A DNA stretch of 8,827 nt from an uncultured Lachnospiraceae bacterium (GCA_947631755.1 CANRMO010000094.1:1-8827), one strand, 5' to 3'. Shown: positions 1 to 6,559, counted from the first letter of the stretch. The notes: generated from the sequence alone by a model not told the origin. A program made the numbers and translations.

Positions 1-8
1 CCCCCCTT
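1..8 (-). promoter_or_regulatory. Probable ribosome binding site of the next gene past the window edge
   Basis: After the last bases of the ACP stop codon the minus strand continues as six G's to the edge (AAGGGGGG). Similar G-rich sites precede other genes here (GGGGGAG for the ketoisomerase, GGGGAG for GT1). This suggests that another gene starts within about 10 bases beyond the window, so the operon continues. Confidence 0.4.
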
Positions 9-222
9 ACTCCAGAAAATCGCAAATATCCTTCACTGTCTGAAATTCCTTAATCTTCTCAACCGTCAGGTTCCTGCTCCAGTTCTTTTTCACCTCCGCC
101 ATCAGGGCCAGCTTAGCAATGGAATCCCATTCCTCAACCTCCGACAGCTCCATATCCGGGGTCAGCTCCCCCTCGTCCAGCTCCAATATTTCCTCCAGCA
201 TCTCAATCACTTTTCTCTCCAT
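7..222 (-). CDS. Acyl carrier protein, stand-alone
   Basis: Small acidic carrier protein of 71 aa, slightly shorter than fatty-acid ACP (about 77). The phosphopantetheine site is visible as EEWDSIAKLALMAEV, with Ser34 preceded by Asp33 and followed by Ile, a variant of the usual DSL. The N-terminal helix (MERKVIEMLEEILEL), the LTPDMELSEV loop and the final FQTVKDICDFLE helix match the four-helix ACP fold. It would carry an acyl or aminoacyl group as a thioester after modification by a phosphopantetheinyl transferase, which is not in this window. The ribosome site AGGAGGT overlaps the stop codon of the MBL gene, 13 bases ahead, so the two are almost certainly co-expressed. It resembles the specialised ACPs of polysaccharide and flagellin-glycan clusters more than the housekeeping one, which usually sits with fab genes. 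The acyl cargo is unknown. Confidence 0.93.
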   Translation of the reverse strand: MERKVIEMLEEILELDEGELTPDMELSEVEEWDSIAKLALMAEVKKNWSRNLTVEKIKEFQTVKDICDFLE

Positions 223-235
223 CTCTGATAACCTC

Positions 236-919
236 CTATAAATATACTCTTAATTCTCTCATCCTCCCCATCCCCCCGTGTCCCGGAAAGATAATCTTAT
301 CATCATCCATCTCCTGTAAAACAGGCTTTGTGATGCGACAGTACATTTTCCTGCTTCCCCCCGGAAACCGGGTGATGGCCGTGCTGCCATTAATCAGATT
401 GTCGCCTGTGAAAACAAGGGAATCCTCTATCACATAAATTGCTCCTCCCATTGAATGGCCCGGAGCCATTATGCAATCCACTGTAAGTCCCTGCCAAAGG
501 AAAGAACAGTTTCCCTCAAACGCCATGTCTACCCGGAACTGATAGCTCTCAGAATCGAGCAGTCCATTTTCGCGGTAATAGCCCTCCTCCTCCGGTGGTA
601 TCAGTATGTCAAAATAATCCTGCACCGATACCAGAGGTTTATCCAATATATTTTTACACTCCCGTGAACAGATCACCCGGAGCTCTCTCTGCTTCGAAAG
701 CCACTTAACGCCTGTAATGTGGTCATAGTGCTCATGAGTGAGCGCGACAGTGATGCCGTTAATTCCCCACTCCTCTATCTCTGGGAGCAATTCCCCACAT
801 ATATTGGGGTCGAACACGAGAAGCTCCCCGCCCCTCTTCACCACATACATCCTCTCATCGATCTTTCCCAGCGGGTGTACGTAGACGTCCGCCAGACCAT
901 CATATATCTTACGGAGCAT
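236..919 (-). CDS. Metallo-beta-lactamase-fold hydrolase (glyoxalase II-like)
   Basis: Predicted metal-dependent hydrolase of 227 aa. The metal ligands are all visible: THEHYDH at 61-67 (His62, His64, Asp66, His67), PGHS with His155, GDN with Asp173, and PGHG with His214, in the order and spacing of glyoxalase II / MBL-fold thioesterases. The fold begins at once with VYVHPLGKIDERMYVV and ends at PGHGGMGRM, so the domain is complete and nothing else is fused to it. Starting at ATG 919 gives an 11-bp overlap with the radical SAM gene (ATGCTCCGTAA), the arrangement of translationally coupled genes, with GGGAGG upstream inside that gene. The frame is open for another 58 codons upstream, but the extra residues are Arg-rich and unlike any MBL N terminus. 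Next to an ACP, a thioesterase that frees or proofreads an acyl group is a reasonable guess, but other ester or lactone substrates are possible. Confidence 0.9.
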   Translation of the reverse strand: MLRKIYDGLADVYVHPLGKIDERMYVVKRGGELLVFDPNICGELLPEIEEWGINGITVALTHEHYDHITGVKWLSKQRELRVICSRECKNILDKPLVSVQDYFDILIPPEEEGYYRENGLLDSESYQFRVDMAFEGNCSFLWQGLTVDCIMAPGHSMGGAIYVIEDSLVFTGDNLINGSTAITRFPGGSRKMYCRITKPVLQEMDDDKIIFPGHGGMGRMRELRVYL

Positions 920-2075
920 CAACCTGTATCCCTCCCGGAATTGTTTCACTCGTCCCCTTGCAATACCGACATGACGAGACCGCTTTCTTCCGATGGGACA
1001 AGGCATACAGTTTCTCTCTCTGGATCTCCTCTGTCTCCCCACCGTGCAGCTCAATATACTCCTTATCTGATGGAGTGAAGAGTCCCATCTCACTCACTTT
1101 TGTATCCACGGGGCAGACATGCCAGCGCCCGCGGTAAATATTGGAACACTCAACCGCCGAACAGCACGTTCTGAATTTTTCATCCATCCCGTCCCTGCCA
1201 TAGTCCTTAATGGCATCGTGATCGGCCCAGTTCCCGATTTTCCGCATCGTACAGTAGATTCCCCTCTCCTCACATTTTCTCAGGAGCTCCAGTTTCTTCG
1301 TGGAAATCTCCCCGTAGTCTGTTATGTGAACCAGCACTTGATGCTCCCGGATCGCTTCCAGGGTTTCTTCATCCGGCACAACCGTGCCATTGGTATCCAG
1401 CATAATTTGATATATATTAGGCAGTCCTGCGATATAATGAAGCACTTCTGCCAGTCCCGGATATAGGAGCGGCTCCCCGCCCATCACTTCCAACACCGCG
1501 ATGTAGTCCACCAGGTCATTCATCTTCCCTATATCTCTCTCCACATCCTCCAGCTCAAAATGCTCCGGCTTCACATAGGGAATCAATTCGCTGCAGTCTC
1601 TACATTTCAGCGTACAGCAGTTCGTCACGATCAAGTCTATCTTCTCGTAAATATTTCCGAACTGCTTCTTACCCGGATCCAGAGAAATTCCGTGGGATAC
1701 ATACAGCAGGGCATTCTTGTCCATGATATGGCAGCCGCTCCCCAGGGCAGCCGCGATCTTCTCCCTCATAATCTTCTTATTCGACTCACGGTGAGGCGTC
1801 AGCACCATACAAACTTTACCGGACTGCTCTGCGATTTCCTCCAGCGTGAAAACGCCCACGCCCTTGTACTCCCTCTCCCCGTAAAAATCATCCACGAAGC
1901 CAAAAAATGGCAGAGACAGGTCGGCCAGAACGTCCATTAGATAATTTCCCAGCGGGCCACATCCATATATGACAAATTTTGCACCTCCCTCCACGTACTC
2001 TCTCAGACAGGATGTCACTTCCTGCACTGACAGCTTTTCCCTGTAAAAATTATTGCACTTCTCCAACGCGTCCAT
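909..2075 (-). CDS. Radical SAM protein with N-terminal Rossmann-like domain
   Basis: Predicted radical S-adenosylmethionine enzyme of 388 aa with three parts. Residues about 1-130 hold a Rossmann-like module: FVIYGCGPLGNYL (34-46, GxGxxG type) and FFGFVDD (57-63), as found attached to several sugar and methyl-transfer enzymes. The radical SAM core starts at about 143, with the CxxxCxxC cluster motif at Cys154, Cys158 and Cys161 and the SAM-binding GGEP at 199-202. The C-terminal part carries further cysteines (304, 305, 310, 321, 369, 372), including CPVD and CRYC, consistent with an auxiliary (SPASM-like) iron-sulfur cluster. The reaction is unknown; epimerisation, deoxygenation or oxidation of a sugar or carrier-bound group are the likely classes. 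ATG 2075 has AAGGAG nine bases upstream. ATG 2099, four bases after the GNAT stop, is a real alternative (396 aa). The 3' end overlaps the next gene by 11 bp. Confidence 0.9.
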   Translation of the reverse strand: MDALEKCNNFYREKLSVQEVTSCLREYVEGGAKFVIYGCGPLGNYLMDVLADLSLPFFGFVDDFYGEREYKGVGVFTLEEIAEQSGKVCMVLTPHRESNKKIMREKIAAALGSGCHIMDKNALLYVSHGISLDPGKKQFGNIYEKIDLIVTNCCTLKCRDCSELIPYVKPEHFELEDVERDIGKMNDLVDYIAVLEVMGGEPLLYPGLAEVLHYIAGLPNIYQIMLDTNGTVVPDEETLEAIREHQVLVHITDYGEISTKKLELLRKCEERGIYCTMRKIGNWADHDAIKDYGRDGMDEKFRTCCSAVECSNIYRGRWHVCPVDTKVSEMGLFTPSDKEYIELHGGETEEIQREKLYALSHRKKAVSSCRYCKGTSETIPGGIQVDAP

Positions 2076-2103
2076 TACCTGTTGCTCCTTTCCTCTCATC
2101 CTC

Positions 2104-2655
2104 TCATTCCCCCTCCAGGATATCCAGATATCTTTGAATTTTCTCCCGCTTTTTTTTATATTCATTCATTGTCATGGCAAAGTAGACAATGTCACAGCCG
2201 AACTCACTGCTGTACTCCTTTCTCACTTTCCTTGCCCCGAACTTTCGGTCATAACCAAGGATATGCCTGTTTGTGGCGAGAACGGTAGTGACAATCTCAT
2301 TCAACCCACAAATATCAAAGGCAAAATCATTCACGAGAAGCTGTGTCTCTGCAATCTCCACAAGATTTCCGTACAAGAGAGTCCGTCCCACCTCCCCCTG
2401 CCTGCCATGTATGTTATAGAGCGCGGTAGTACCGATCTTCTCGCCATTCTTTCTCTCCACCACAAAGAAGTAGTCACCCTCTTTCTCCATCTGGCTTCGG
2501 AGCCAATGCCTCTGATCTTCCACTGTCCCCCCCACCGTGTGCAGAAATCTTGTCTTCTCCTTGTCCTGCCGGATCTGATAGGTGTACTCAGCATCCGCTA
2601 ATGTAGCCGAACGCAGGGTAATATTCCTGCCCTCTATCGCCTCACTCCATACCAT
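2104..2655 (-). CDS. GNAT-family N-acyltransferase
   Basis: Predicted GNAT (Acetyltransf_3 / RimJ-RimL type) acyltransferase of 183 aa. Seen: the strand-helix opening GRNITLRSATLADAEYTYQI (9-28), an EDQRHWL segment (46-52) of the kind found in amino-sugar acetylating GNATs, FFVVERKNGEKIGTTALY (63-80), LGYDRKFGARK near 133-143 where GNATs usually have the fourth motif, and a charged C-terminal tail. The pantetheine-binding loop is not a clean Q/RxxGxG/A match. In this context it probably acylates the amino group of a deoxyamino sugar, with acetyl-CoA or an acyl-ACP as donor; this is inference, since related GNATs also modify proteins and ribosomal N termini. ATG 2655 is preferred because AGGTGA lies just upstream. 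An in-frame start at 2775 would overlap the ketoisomerase. The last codons include an A8 run (2157-2150) coding Lys-Lys-Lys at 167-169. Confidence 0.82.
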   Translation of the reverse strand: MVWSEAIEGRNITLRSATLADAEYTYQIRQDKEKTRFLHTVGGTVEDQRHWLRSQMEKEGDYFFVVERKNGEKIGTTALYNIHGRQGEVGRTLLYGNLVEIAETQLLVNDFAFDICGLNEIVTTVLATNRHILGYDRKFGARKVRKEYSSEFGCDIVYFAMTMNEYKKKREKIQRYLDILEGE

Positions 2656-2675
2656 GTCTTTCACCTGTCTCTTTC

Positions 2676-2706
2676 TCACCCCCGATACTCTGCCCCGTGG
2701 GGATGA
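2676..2706 (-). other. Possible intercistronic RNA hairpin between ketoisomerase and GNAT genes
   Basis: Just after the ketoisomerase stop the minus strand reads TCATCCCC (2706-2699), which can pair with GGGGGTGA (2683-2676) around a 15-base loop (8 bp, one G-U). A competing small CCCC-AC-GGGG hairpin overlaps it. No T run follows, so it is more likely a processing or stability element than a terminator. It may be chance. Confidence 0.3.
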
Positions 2707-2707
2707 T

Positions 2708-3115
2708 TTATTTATTTCTTTCAAGCACATACTCAACAAATTCCTGATAATCGCGGATATAATCTTCTTCATCATAATAATCCGAGGCCAAAACCATCAA
2801 AACGGCATCCTCTGAAAAATCATACATCTCTCGCCACATATTGCTGGGCACATACAGGCCCTCATACGGTTTTTCCAAAAAAACTTTCTTTCGTTCACTC
2901 CCGTTATCCAGCAATATTTTGCAGGAACCATGGATACAGACCAGGATCTGTTCCAAACTTTTATGGGCATGGTATCCCCGCCTTACCCCGTCTGCAGTAT
3001 CATACATATAATATACACGTTTGACCTCAAACGGAATGTCCCTCATTTCTTCCAAAGCAACCAATTGGCCTCTCTCGTCGCCATGCTGCTGAAAAGTGTA
3101 CTTCACAACCTGCAT
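2708..3115 (-). CDS. FdtA/QdtA-type dTDP-4-keto-6-deoxyglucose 3,4-ketoisomerase (cupin)
   Basis: Predicted cytosolic sugar-nucleotide isomerase of 135 aa, the normal length for this WxcM-like/FdtA cupin family. The family converts dTDP-4-keto-6-deoxyglucose to the 3-keto isomer, the precursor of 3-amino-3,6-dideoxy sugars (Fuc3N with FdtA, Qui3N with QdtA). Seen in the sequence: the family signature FEVKRVYYMYDT (29-40), VRRGYHAHKSLEQILVC (44-60) with the paired histidines at 49 and 51 that serve catalysis in this family, GSCKILLDNG (63-72), and GLYVPSNMWREMYDFS followed by VLASDYYDEEDYIRDY near the end. GGGGGAG lies about five bases before the ATG, and the gap to GT4 is 26 bases. No aminotransferase is in the window, so the pathway is incomplete here. 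FdtA versus QdtA stereochemistry cannot be decided by eye. The isomerase call is strong. Confidence 0.92.
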   Translation of the reverse strand: MQVVKYTFQQHGDERGQLVALEEMRDIPFEVKRVYYMYDTADGVRRGYHAHKSLEQILVCIHGSCKILLDNGSERKKVFLEKPYEGLYVPSNMWREMYDFSEDAVLMVLASDYYDEEDYIRDYQEFVEYVLERNK

Positions 3116-3141
3116 ACCGGCTCCCCCTGTCCTTTTTGTGG

Positions 3142-3849
3142 CTATGATGCATGATTCCCCTCATGTTTCTGGTTCCACTCCCTGCAAAATTCCCCATATT
3201 CCTTTACAAACACCTTTTTCCATGTATCATAGCCCGCTATATTCAGCACATCATTATCGTGGAGGCACCACGGGACATCCATGTGCGGCACAACCACTTT
3301 ATAGCCCGCTTTCCAGAATTCTATACTCTGGGACGCATCATAATAATCCCATCCTTTGAACAGATCCCCCCGCCATGGCACATCGTACTGGGTAGCCATC
3401 AAAAGGCCGTCCAGCGCAATGACTTCCGCATAATCCCCCTCCACCTTCTTGAAAAGAGAATAAGAATGGTCAAATATACAGTCCGCCAAAAGCTCCCCGG
3501 TCCGCCGCCACAGGCCATCCGACCACATTCCCCCGTCTTCTGCAACCGTCTCATTTCCTGCCATGCCAAACATGCCTACTTCCGGATACTTTTTAAACAA
3601 AACCAGCATATCATTTAAAAATCCAGGATTAATGATCATGACATCATGATGGAGATATACCTTATACTTCGCATCAGAAGCATTCATCGCCTCATTATAC
3701 CCGTCCGTCATGCTTTCCGCCCCATTCACTACCAGGACCTCAACCGTATAATTTTCCGGCACGAGTAGCTGCTCGATATAAATCTGGCACTCCCTCGCCT
3801 GGAACTCATCATTGGAGCACATTATAAAGCAGATTTTATGGCTGTTCAT
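3142..3849 (-). CDS. Family-2-like glycosyltransferase, catalytic domain only, GT4
   Basis: Predicted GT-A glycosyltransferase of 235 aa, the Glyco_tranf_2_5 type. It is a clear paralog of the GT3 catalytic domain, collinear for its first 70 residues without gaps: KICFIMCSNDE, SMTDGYNEAMNASDAKYK (46-63), YLHHDVMIIN (65-74). Shared later motifs are DGLLMATQYDVPW (147-159) and GWDYYDASQSIEFW (166-179). It lacks the helical C-terminal half of GT3. The start is well fixed: AAGGAGGT, formed by the last codons of GT3, lies six bases before ATG 3849. The two genes overlap by 14 bp and are probably translationally coupled. The frame stays open upstream of the ATG to 3936, which matters for the A8-linked fusion described in the findings. 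It probably adds a sugar next to, or the same type as, that added by GT3; specificity cannot be read from sequence. Confidence 0.9.
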   Translation of the reverse strand: MNSHKICFIMCSNDEFQARECQIYIEQLLVPENYTVEVLVVNGAESMTDGYNEAMNASDAKYKVYLHHDVMIINPGFLNDMLVLFKKYPEVGMFGMAGNETVAEDGGMWSDGLWRRTGELLADCIFDHSYSLFKKVEGDYAEVIALDGLLMATQYDVPWRGDLFKGWDYYDASQSIEFWKAGYKVVVPHMDVPWCLHDNDVLNIAGYDTWKKVFVKEYGEFCREWNQKHEGNHAS

Positions 3850-5404
3850 TTGAGACCTCCTTTTTTTTCCTCTCGCTCTCTGCCAGTTGGGTATATAATC
3901 CGGCCCGCATAGAACCGCTCCCCTCTTCCTCTGCAAATATCCGGGCTAAATTTCTACAGAACTGCTCCTTATAGAAGATATTATTCTGGAGAATACGCAG
4001 AATCAGGTAATCCGACACACCTGTCTGCTCACAGTACTCATAAGCCTCCCGCTGATACCTCTCTGGCAGCCCGAATTCCACACGCCGCAGATAATATTTC
4101 AGCCGGATAAAATGCCGGGTCAGTTCATCCGGATCCAGGGAATAATCAAATACTCCCCGCTGCACCCCTTTCTCCACCTCCCTCCGGAAGACCTGGATCA
4201 GAATAAGAAGTATGTTCCCATCTTTCCCCCGCCATTTCTCATCCAACTGCAGAAGCAGTTTTTCAGCTTCTATAATCTCTCCCTGCATGACAAGAGAGCG
4301 GATCTCCTCTTCATATCTGGCAAACACTCTCCACCAGAGGCGGTTGGAGTCTGCGACGCACTCATGGGAAACCACCCATAAAAATTTCATCGAAATCTTT
4401 CCCTCATGGAGCTTTTCCCTTAAAACCTCCCATGCCCCGTCTGCCTGCCCAAAGTAAAATCTTCTTAACATAAATTTCACTTCATCATAGGCATCCGGAA
4501 ATGTGTCCGGCTCCTGTAGAGATCCCGACAGAATACGGTTATATGCCATCATCTCCTCCCCGCGGATCACCAGATAGCACACCACATAAGCCATCTGGGA
4601 GTTCAGGTCCCCAGATTCACACTGCATCAGCAGCCGGCCAGCCTCATCAAAATCCTGTCTCCCAAACGCAGCCATCACCCGGCTTTGTTTTTCCCTGCGC
4701 TCCGACCTGTTTTTTATAAATGGGGATCTTACATACTGGTATCCCTTTGCAGAATACTTCCTGCAGAACTTCTCCCGGTACTTCTCCCACATGTCATATT
4801 CACACTGTCCGGCATCATGAAACGCCCATACATCCTCTGCTTTCTCAACGCAGGGGACAACAATGCGGTACCCTGCCTCCCGGAAGCGTTCTGACTGGGA
4901 GATATCATAAAAATCCCATCCGTCAAACTCCTCATCCCATGGAAGGTCATACTGGGTGGCAATCATTACACCGTCTGCCGCCGCAACATCAAGCCATCCC
5001 TCTGCCGCCTCCGGCGAAAAATTAAAAAAACCCGCATCTGTGCCGTTAAACACCTCAGCCGCCCCTGCATCCCAGTTCCTGCTGTACTCTGCTGACTGCA
5101 TAAATTCTTTTTTCCCTATAATGCCTACCATTCCGACCGATGCAGACTGAAATACAGACAGCAGTTCTGGCAGCAGATCCTGATTCACCAGAAGCACATC
5201 CTGATGCATATAAATCTTATACTTAGCATCCGTCTGCTGCATTGCCTGGTTATAGCCGCTTGTCATAGATTTAGCGCCCCGGATGACAACCGTTTCCTTT
5301 TCATATCCCTCCGGCACACGGAGGTTCCCGATGTACCGCAGGCACTCCTCCAGGTACCTCTCCTGGTTGGCGCAGATGATAAAGCAAAACTTATGTTGAT
5401 TCAT
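3836..5404 (-). CDS. Family-2-like glycosyltransferase with helical C-terminal extension, GT3
   Basis: Predicted glycosyltransferase of 522 aa. Residues 1 to about 215 match the Glyco_tranf_2_5 (PF13712-type) GT-A fold: KFCFIICANQE at the start, SMTSGYNQAM (46-55), the metal/donor-site-like YMHQDVLLVN (65-74) in place of a classical DXD, DGVMIATQYDLPW (144-156) and GWDFYDISQSE (162-172). Residues from about 240 to the end form a separate, nearly all-helical region with TPR-like pieces (AGRLLMQ near 255-261; MQGEIIEAEKLLLQL at 373-387), perhaps a scaffold binding flagellin or partner enzymes. ATG 5404 is used because AGGAG lies about ten bases upstream and because it aligns exactly with the start of the paralogous next gene; an in-frame start at 5437 is less likely. 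The gene ends inside the start region of GT4 (14-bp overlap). Its last codons contain an A8 run (3868-3861). Confidence 0.88.
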   Translation of the reverse strand: MNQHKFCFIICANQERYLEECLRYIGNLRVPEGYEKETVVIRGAKSMTSGYNQAMQQTDAKYKIYMHQDVLLVNQDLLPELLSVFQSASVGMVGIIGKKEFMQSAEYSRNWDAGAAEVFNGTDAGFFNFSPEAAEGWLDVAAADGVMIATQYDLPWDEEFDGWDFYDISQSERFREAGYRIVVPCVEKAEDVWAFHDAGQCEYDMWEKYREKFCRKYSAKGYQYVRSPFIKNRSERREKQSRVMAAFGRQDFDEAGRLLMQCESGDLNSQMAYVVCYLVIRGEEMMAYNRILSGSLQEPDTFPDAYDEVKFMLRRFYFGQADGAWEVLREKLHEGKISMKFLWVVSHECVADSNRLWWRVFARYEEEIRSLVMQGEIIEAEKLLLQLDEKWRGKDGNILLILIQVFRREVEKGVQRGVFDYSLDPDELTRHFIRLKYYLRRVEFGLPERYQREAYEYCEQTGVSDYLILRILQNNIFYKEQFCRNLARIFAEEEGSGSMRAGLYTQLAESERKKKEVSNEQP

Positions 5405-5443
5405 TTTAAAGCTTCTCCTACATTTTCCAATCAGCAAACATGT

Positions 5444-6559
5444 CTATTTTACATCCGAAAACACGGTATTAAACATCGTAACTGCCCTCGCCCTATAAGA
5501 ATAATGATCTCTCACCACCTGCTGCCCTGCTCTGGCAATCCTGGCCCGTTCTTCCTCATGTCCCAGATAATATTCTATCTTCTCCAAAAGTTCTTCCTCA
5601 CTGGTATAGGTCTCCAACTGTTCACCGGCCACAAAGAGTTCTGGTATCTCCGGCTGAAAATTTGTCAGCACAAACCCTCCTGCCGCCATAATATCATATA
5701 CCTCCTGCGGAACGCCGGACGTCACCGCCCGGTGTGTAAAATGAAGGTTAACCCGGCTGCTCCGGTAAATATCTGCGTTTTTTTTCCCTTTATGTATATC
5801 AGCCCCGGGTATACCGCAGTCTGTATCTGCTGTATAAATATGGGTGTCAAAACGGCTGGAAACGGCACACAGTAGCTGATGCCTCTCCATCTCTGTGACT
5901 TTATCCGCCAGGTAACAATTTGCCAGCACATTTTTGTCTGTCCCCGGCATCTCACCCGGCCGTTCCTCATATGGCATGCACCGTTTCAATTCTTTTACGA
6001 TATCTTTGTTTAATGCAGCCTCCAGCAGATTGTATCCATAGATCCGGGTCTGCACCCGGAGCAGTGTCTCAAGATATCCCCTCACAAAATCAGATATTCC
6101 ATCCATCCTATCATAAACATCCGTATCCAGGCACAACGCCCCCGCATAAGACACATCGACCATCCCGGCGCCACCTGCCTGCCCTCCGGATATCTTGTCC
6201 GCACCCGTTCCAAGCGGCAGGTGATAGCTTCTCTCCGGCAGGATATGATGCAGCCACTGGTAAACTTCCCTGTCAAAACAAAAAATAAAATTACAGGAAT
6301 TTTTCACACTTGCATCATACAGCCCCCTGTCAGGCCATTCCGTAATATAAGAAAAATAAGGAATCAGCAAATCCTGGCATATCCCGGACACATCCGGAGA
6401 ATAATCCACAGTGAATACAAAGAGATATTCTTCCTCCCTTATCCTGTCCACGGTCAATTCCCCTGCAGGGACTTCATCCATCACAAGCCCCGCTCTCCGG
6501 AATCCCTCCAGCACATCCTGTTCTGCCTTTCCCATGCCGACACATGCTAATGCTTTCAT
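5444..6559 (-). CDS. CgeB-type glycosyltransferase, GT2 (diverged from GT1)
   Basis: Predicted GT-B glycosyltransferase of 371 aa, same family as the preceding gene. The C-terminal Glyco_trans_1_2 domain (about 262-365) is readily aligned with it by eye: SSRVNLHFTHR (267-277), YDIMAAGGFVLTNFQPEIPE (288-307), and EYYLGHEEERARIARAG (329-345). The N-terminal half (about 1-130) is shorter and far more diverged, which suggests a different acceptor or donor. The ATG at 6559 is preferred because GGAGAGAAG lies just before it. An in-frame GTG at 6589 and an ATG at 6571 have no convincing ribosome site. It sits 53 bases after GT1 and 39 bases before GT3, consistent with one operon. An A8 run on the coding strand (5785-5778) encodes Lys-Lys-Asn near residues 259-261. 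An indel there would truncate the protein before its conserved C-terminal motif. Confidence 0.88.
   Translation of the reverse strand: MKALACVGMGKAEQDVLEGFRRAGLVMDEVPAGELTVDRIREEEYLFVFTVDYSPDVSGICQDLLIPYFSYITEWPDRGLYDASVKNSCNFIFCFDREVYQWLHHILPERSYHLPLGTGADKISGGQAGGAGMVDVSYAGALCLDTDVYDRMDGISDFVRGYLETLLRVQTRIYGYNLLEAALNKDIVKELKRCMPYEERPGEMPGTDKNVLANCYLADKVTEMERHQLLCAVSSRFDTHIYTADTDCGIPGADIHKGKKNADIYRSSRVNLHFTHRAVTSGVPQEVYDIMAAGGFVLTNFQPEIPELFVAGEQLETYTSEEELLEKIEYYLGHEEERARIARAGQQVVRDHYSYRARAVTMFNTVFSDVK

Noticed and set aside
920..1093. 58-codon N-terminal extension of the MBL protein
   Set aside because: It falls wholly inside the radical SAM gene, is Arg/Cys/Ser-rich and unlike MBL proteins. 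ATG 919 overlaps the previous stop in the usual coupled manner.
7..2075. Radical SAM plus MBL protein as a PQQ-like (PqqE/PqqB) cofactor system
   Set aside because: There is no precursor peptide, PqqC or PqqD-like domain, and the MBL protein resembles small glyoxalase II enzymes. The glycosyltransferase and dTDP-sugar context argues for glycan chemistry.
2053..2601. Open frame of 182 codons on the plus strand
   Set aside because: It is antisense to the GNAT and radical SAM genes, both of which have clear conserved motifs. No supporting start signal or family.
3858..3870. A AAA AAG heptamer as a programmed -1 ribosomal frameshift site
   Set aside because: The heptamer is in the correct register in GT3 (and in the GNAT gene at 2149-2157), but a -1 shift in GT3 reaches TGA after only four codons and does not enter GT4. 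The interesting register is a one-base loss, which fits mutation or polymerase slippage better.
5204..5875. Open frame of 223 codons on the plus strand
   Set aside because: It lies antisense to GT3 and GT2, spans their junction, shows no domain or ribosome site, and has the Cys/His/Pro-rich look of a reversed coding strand. Several shorter plus-strand frames are the same kind of shadow.
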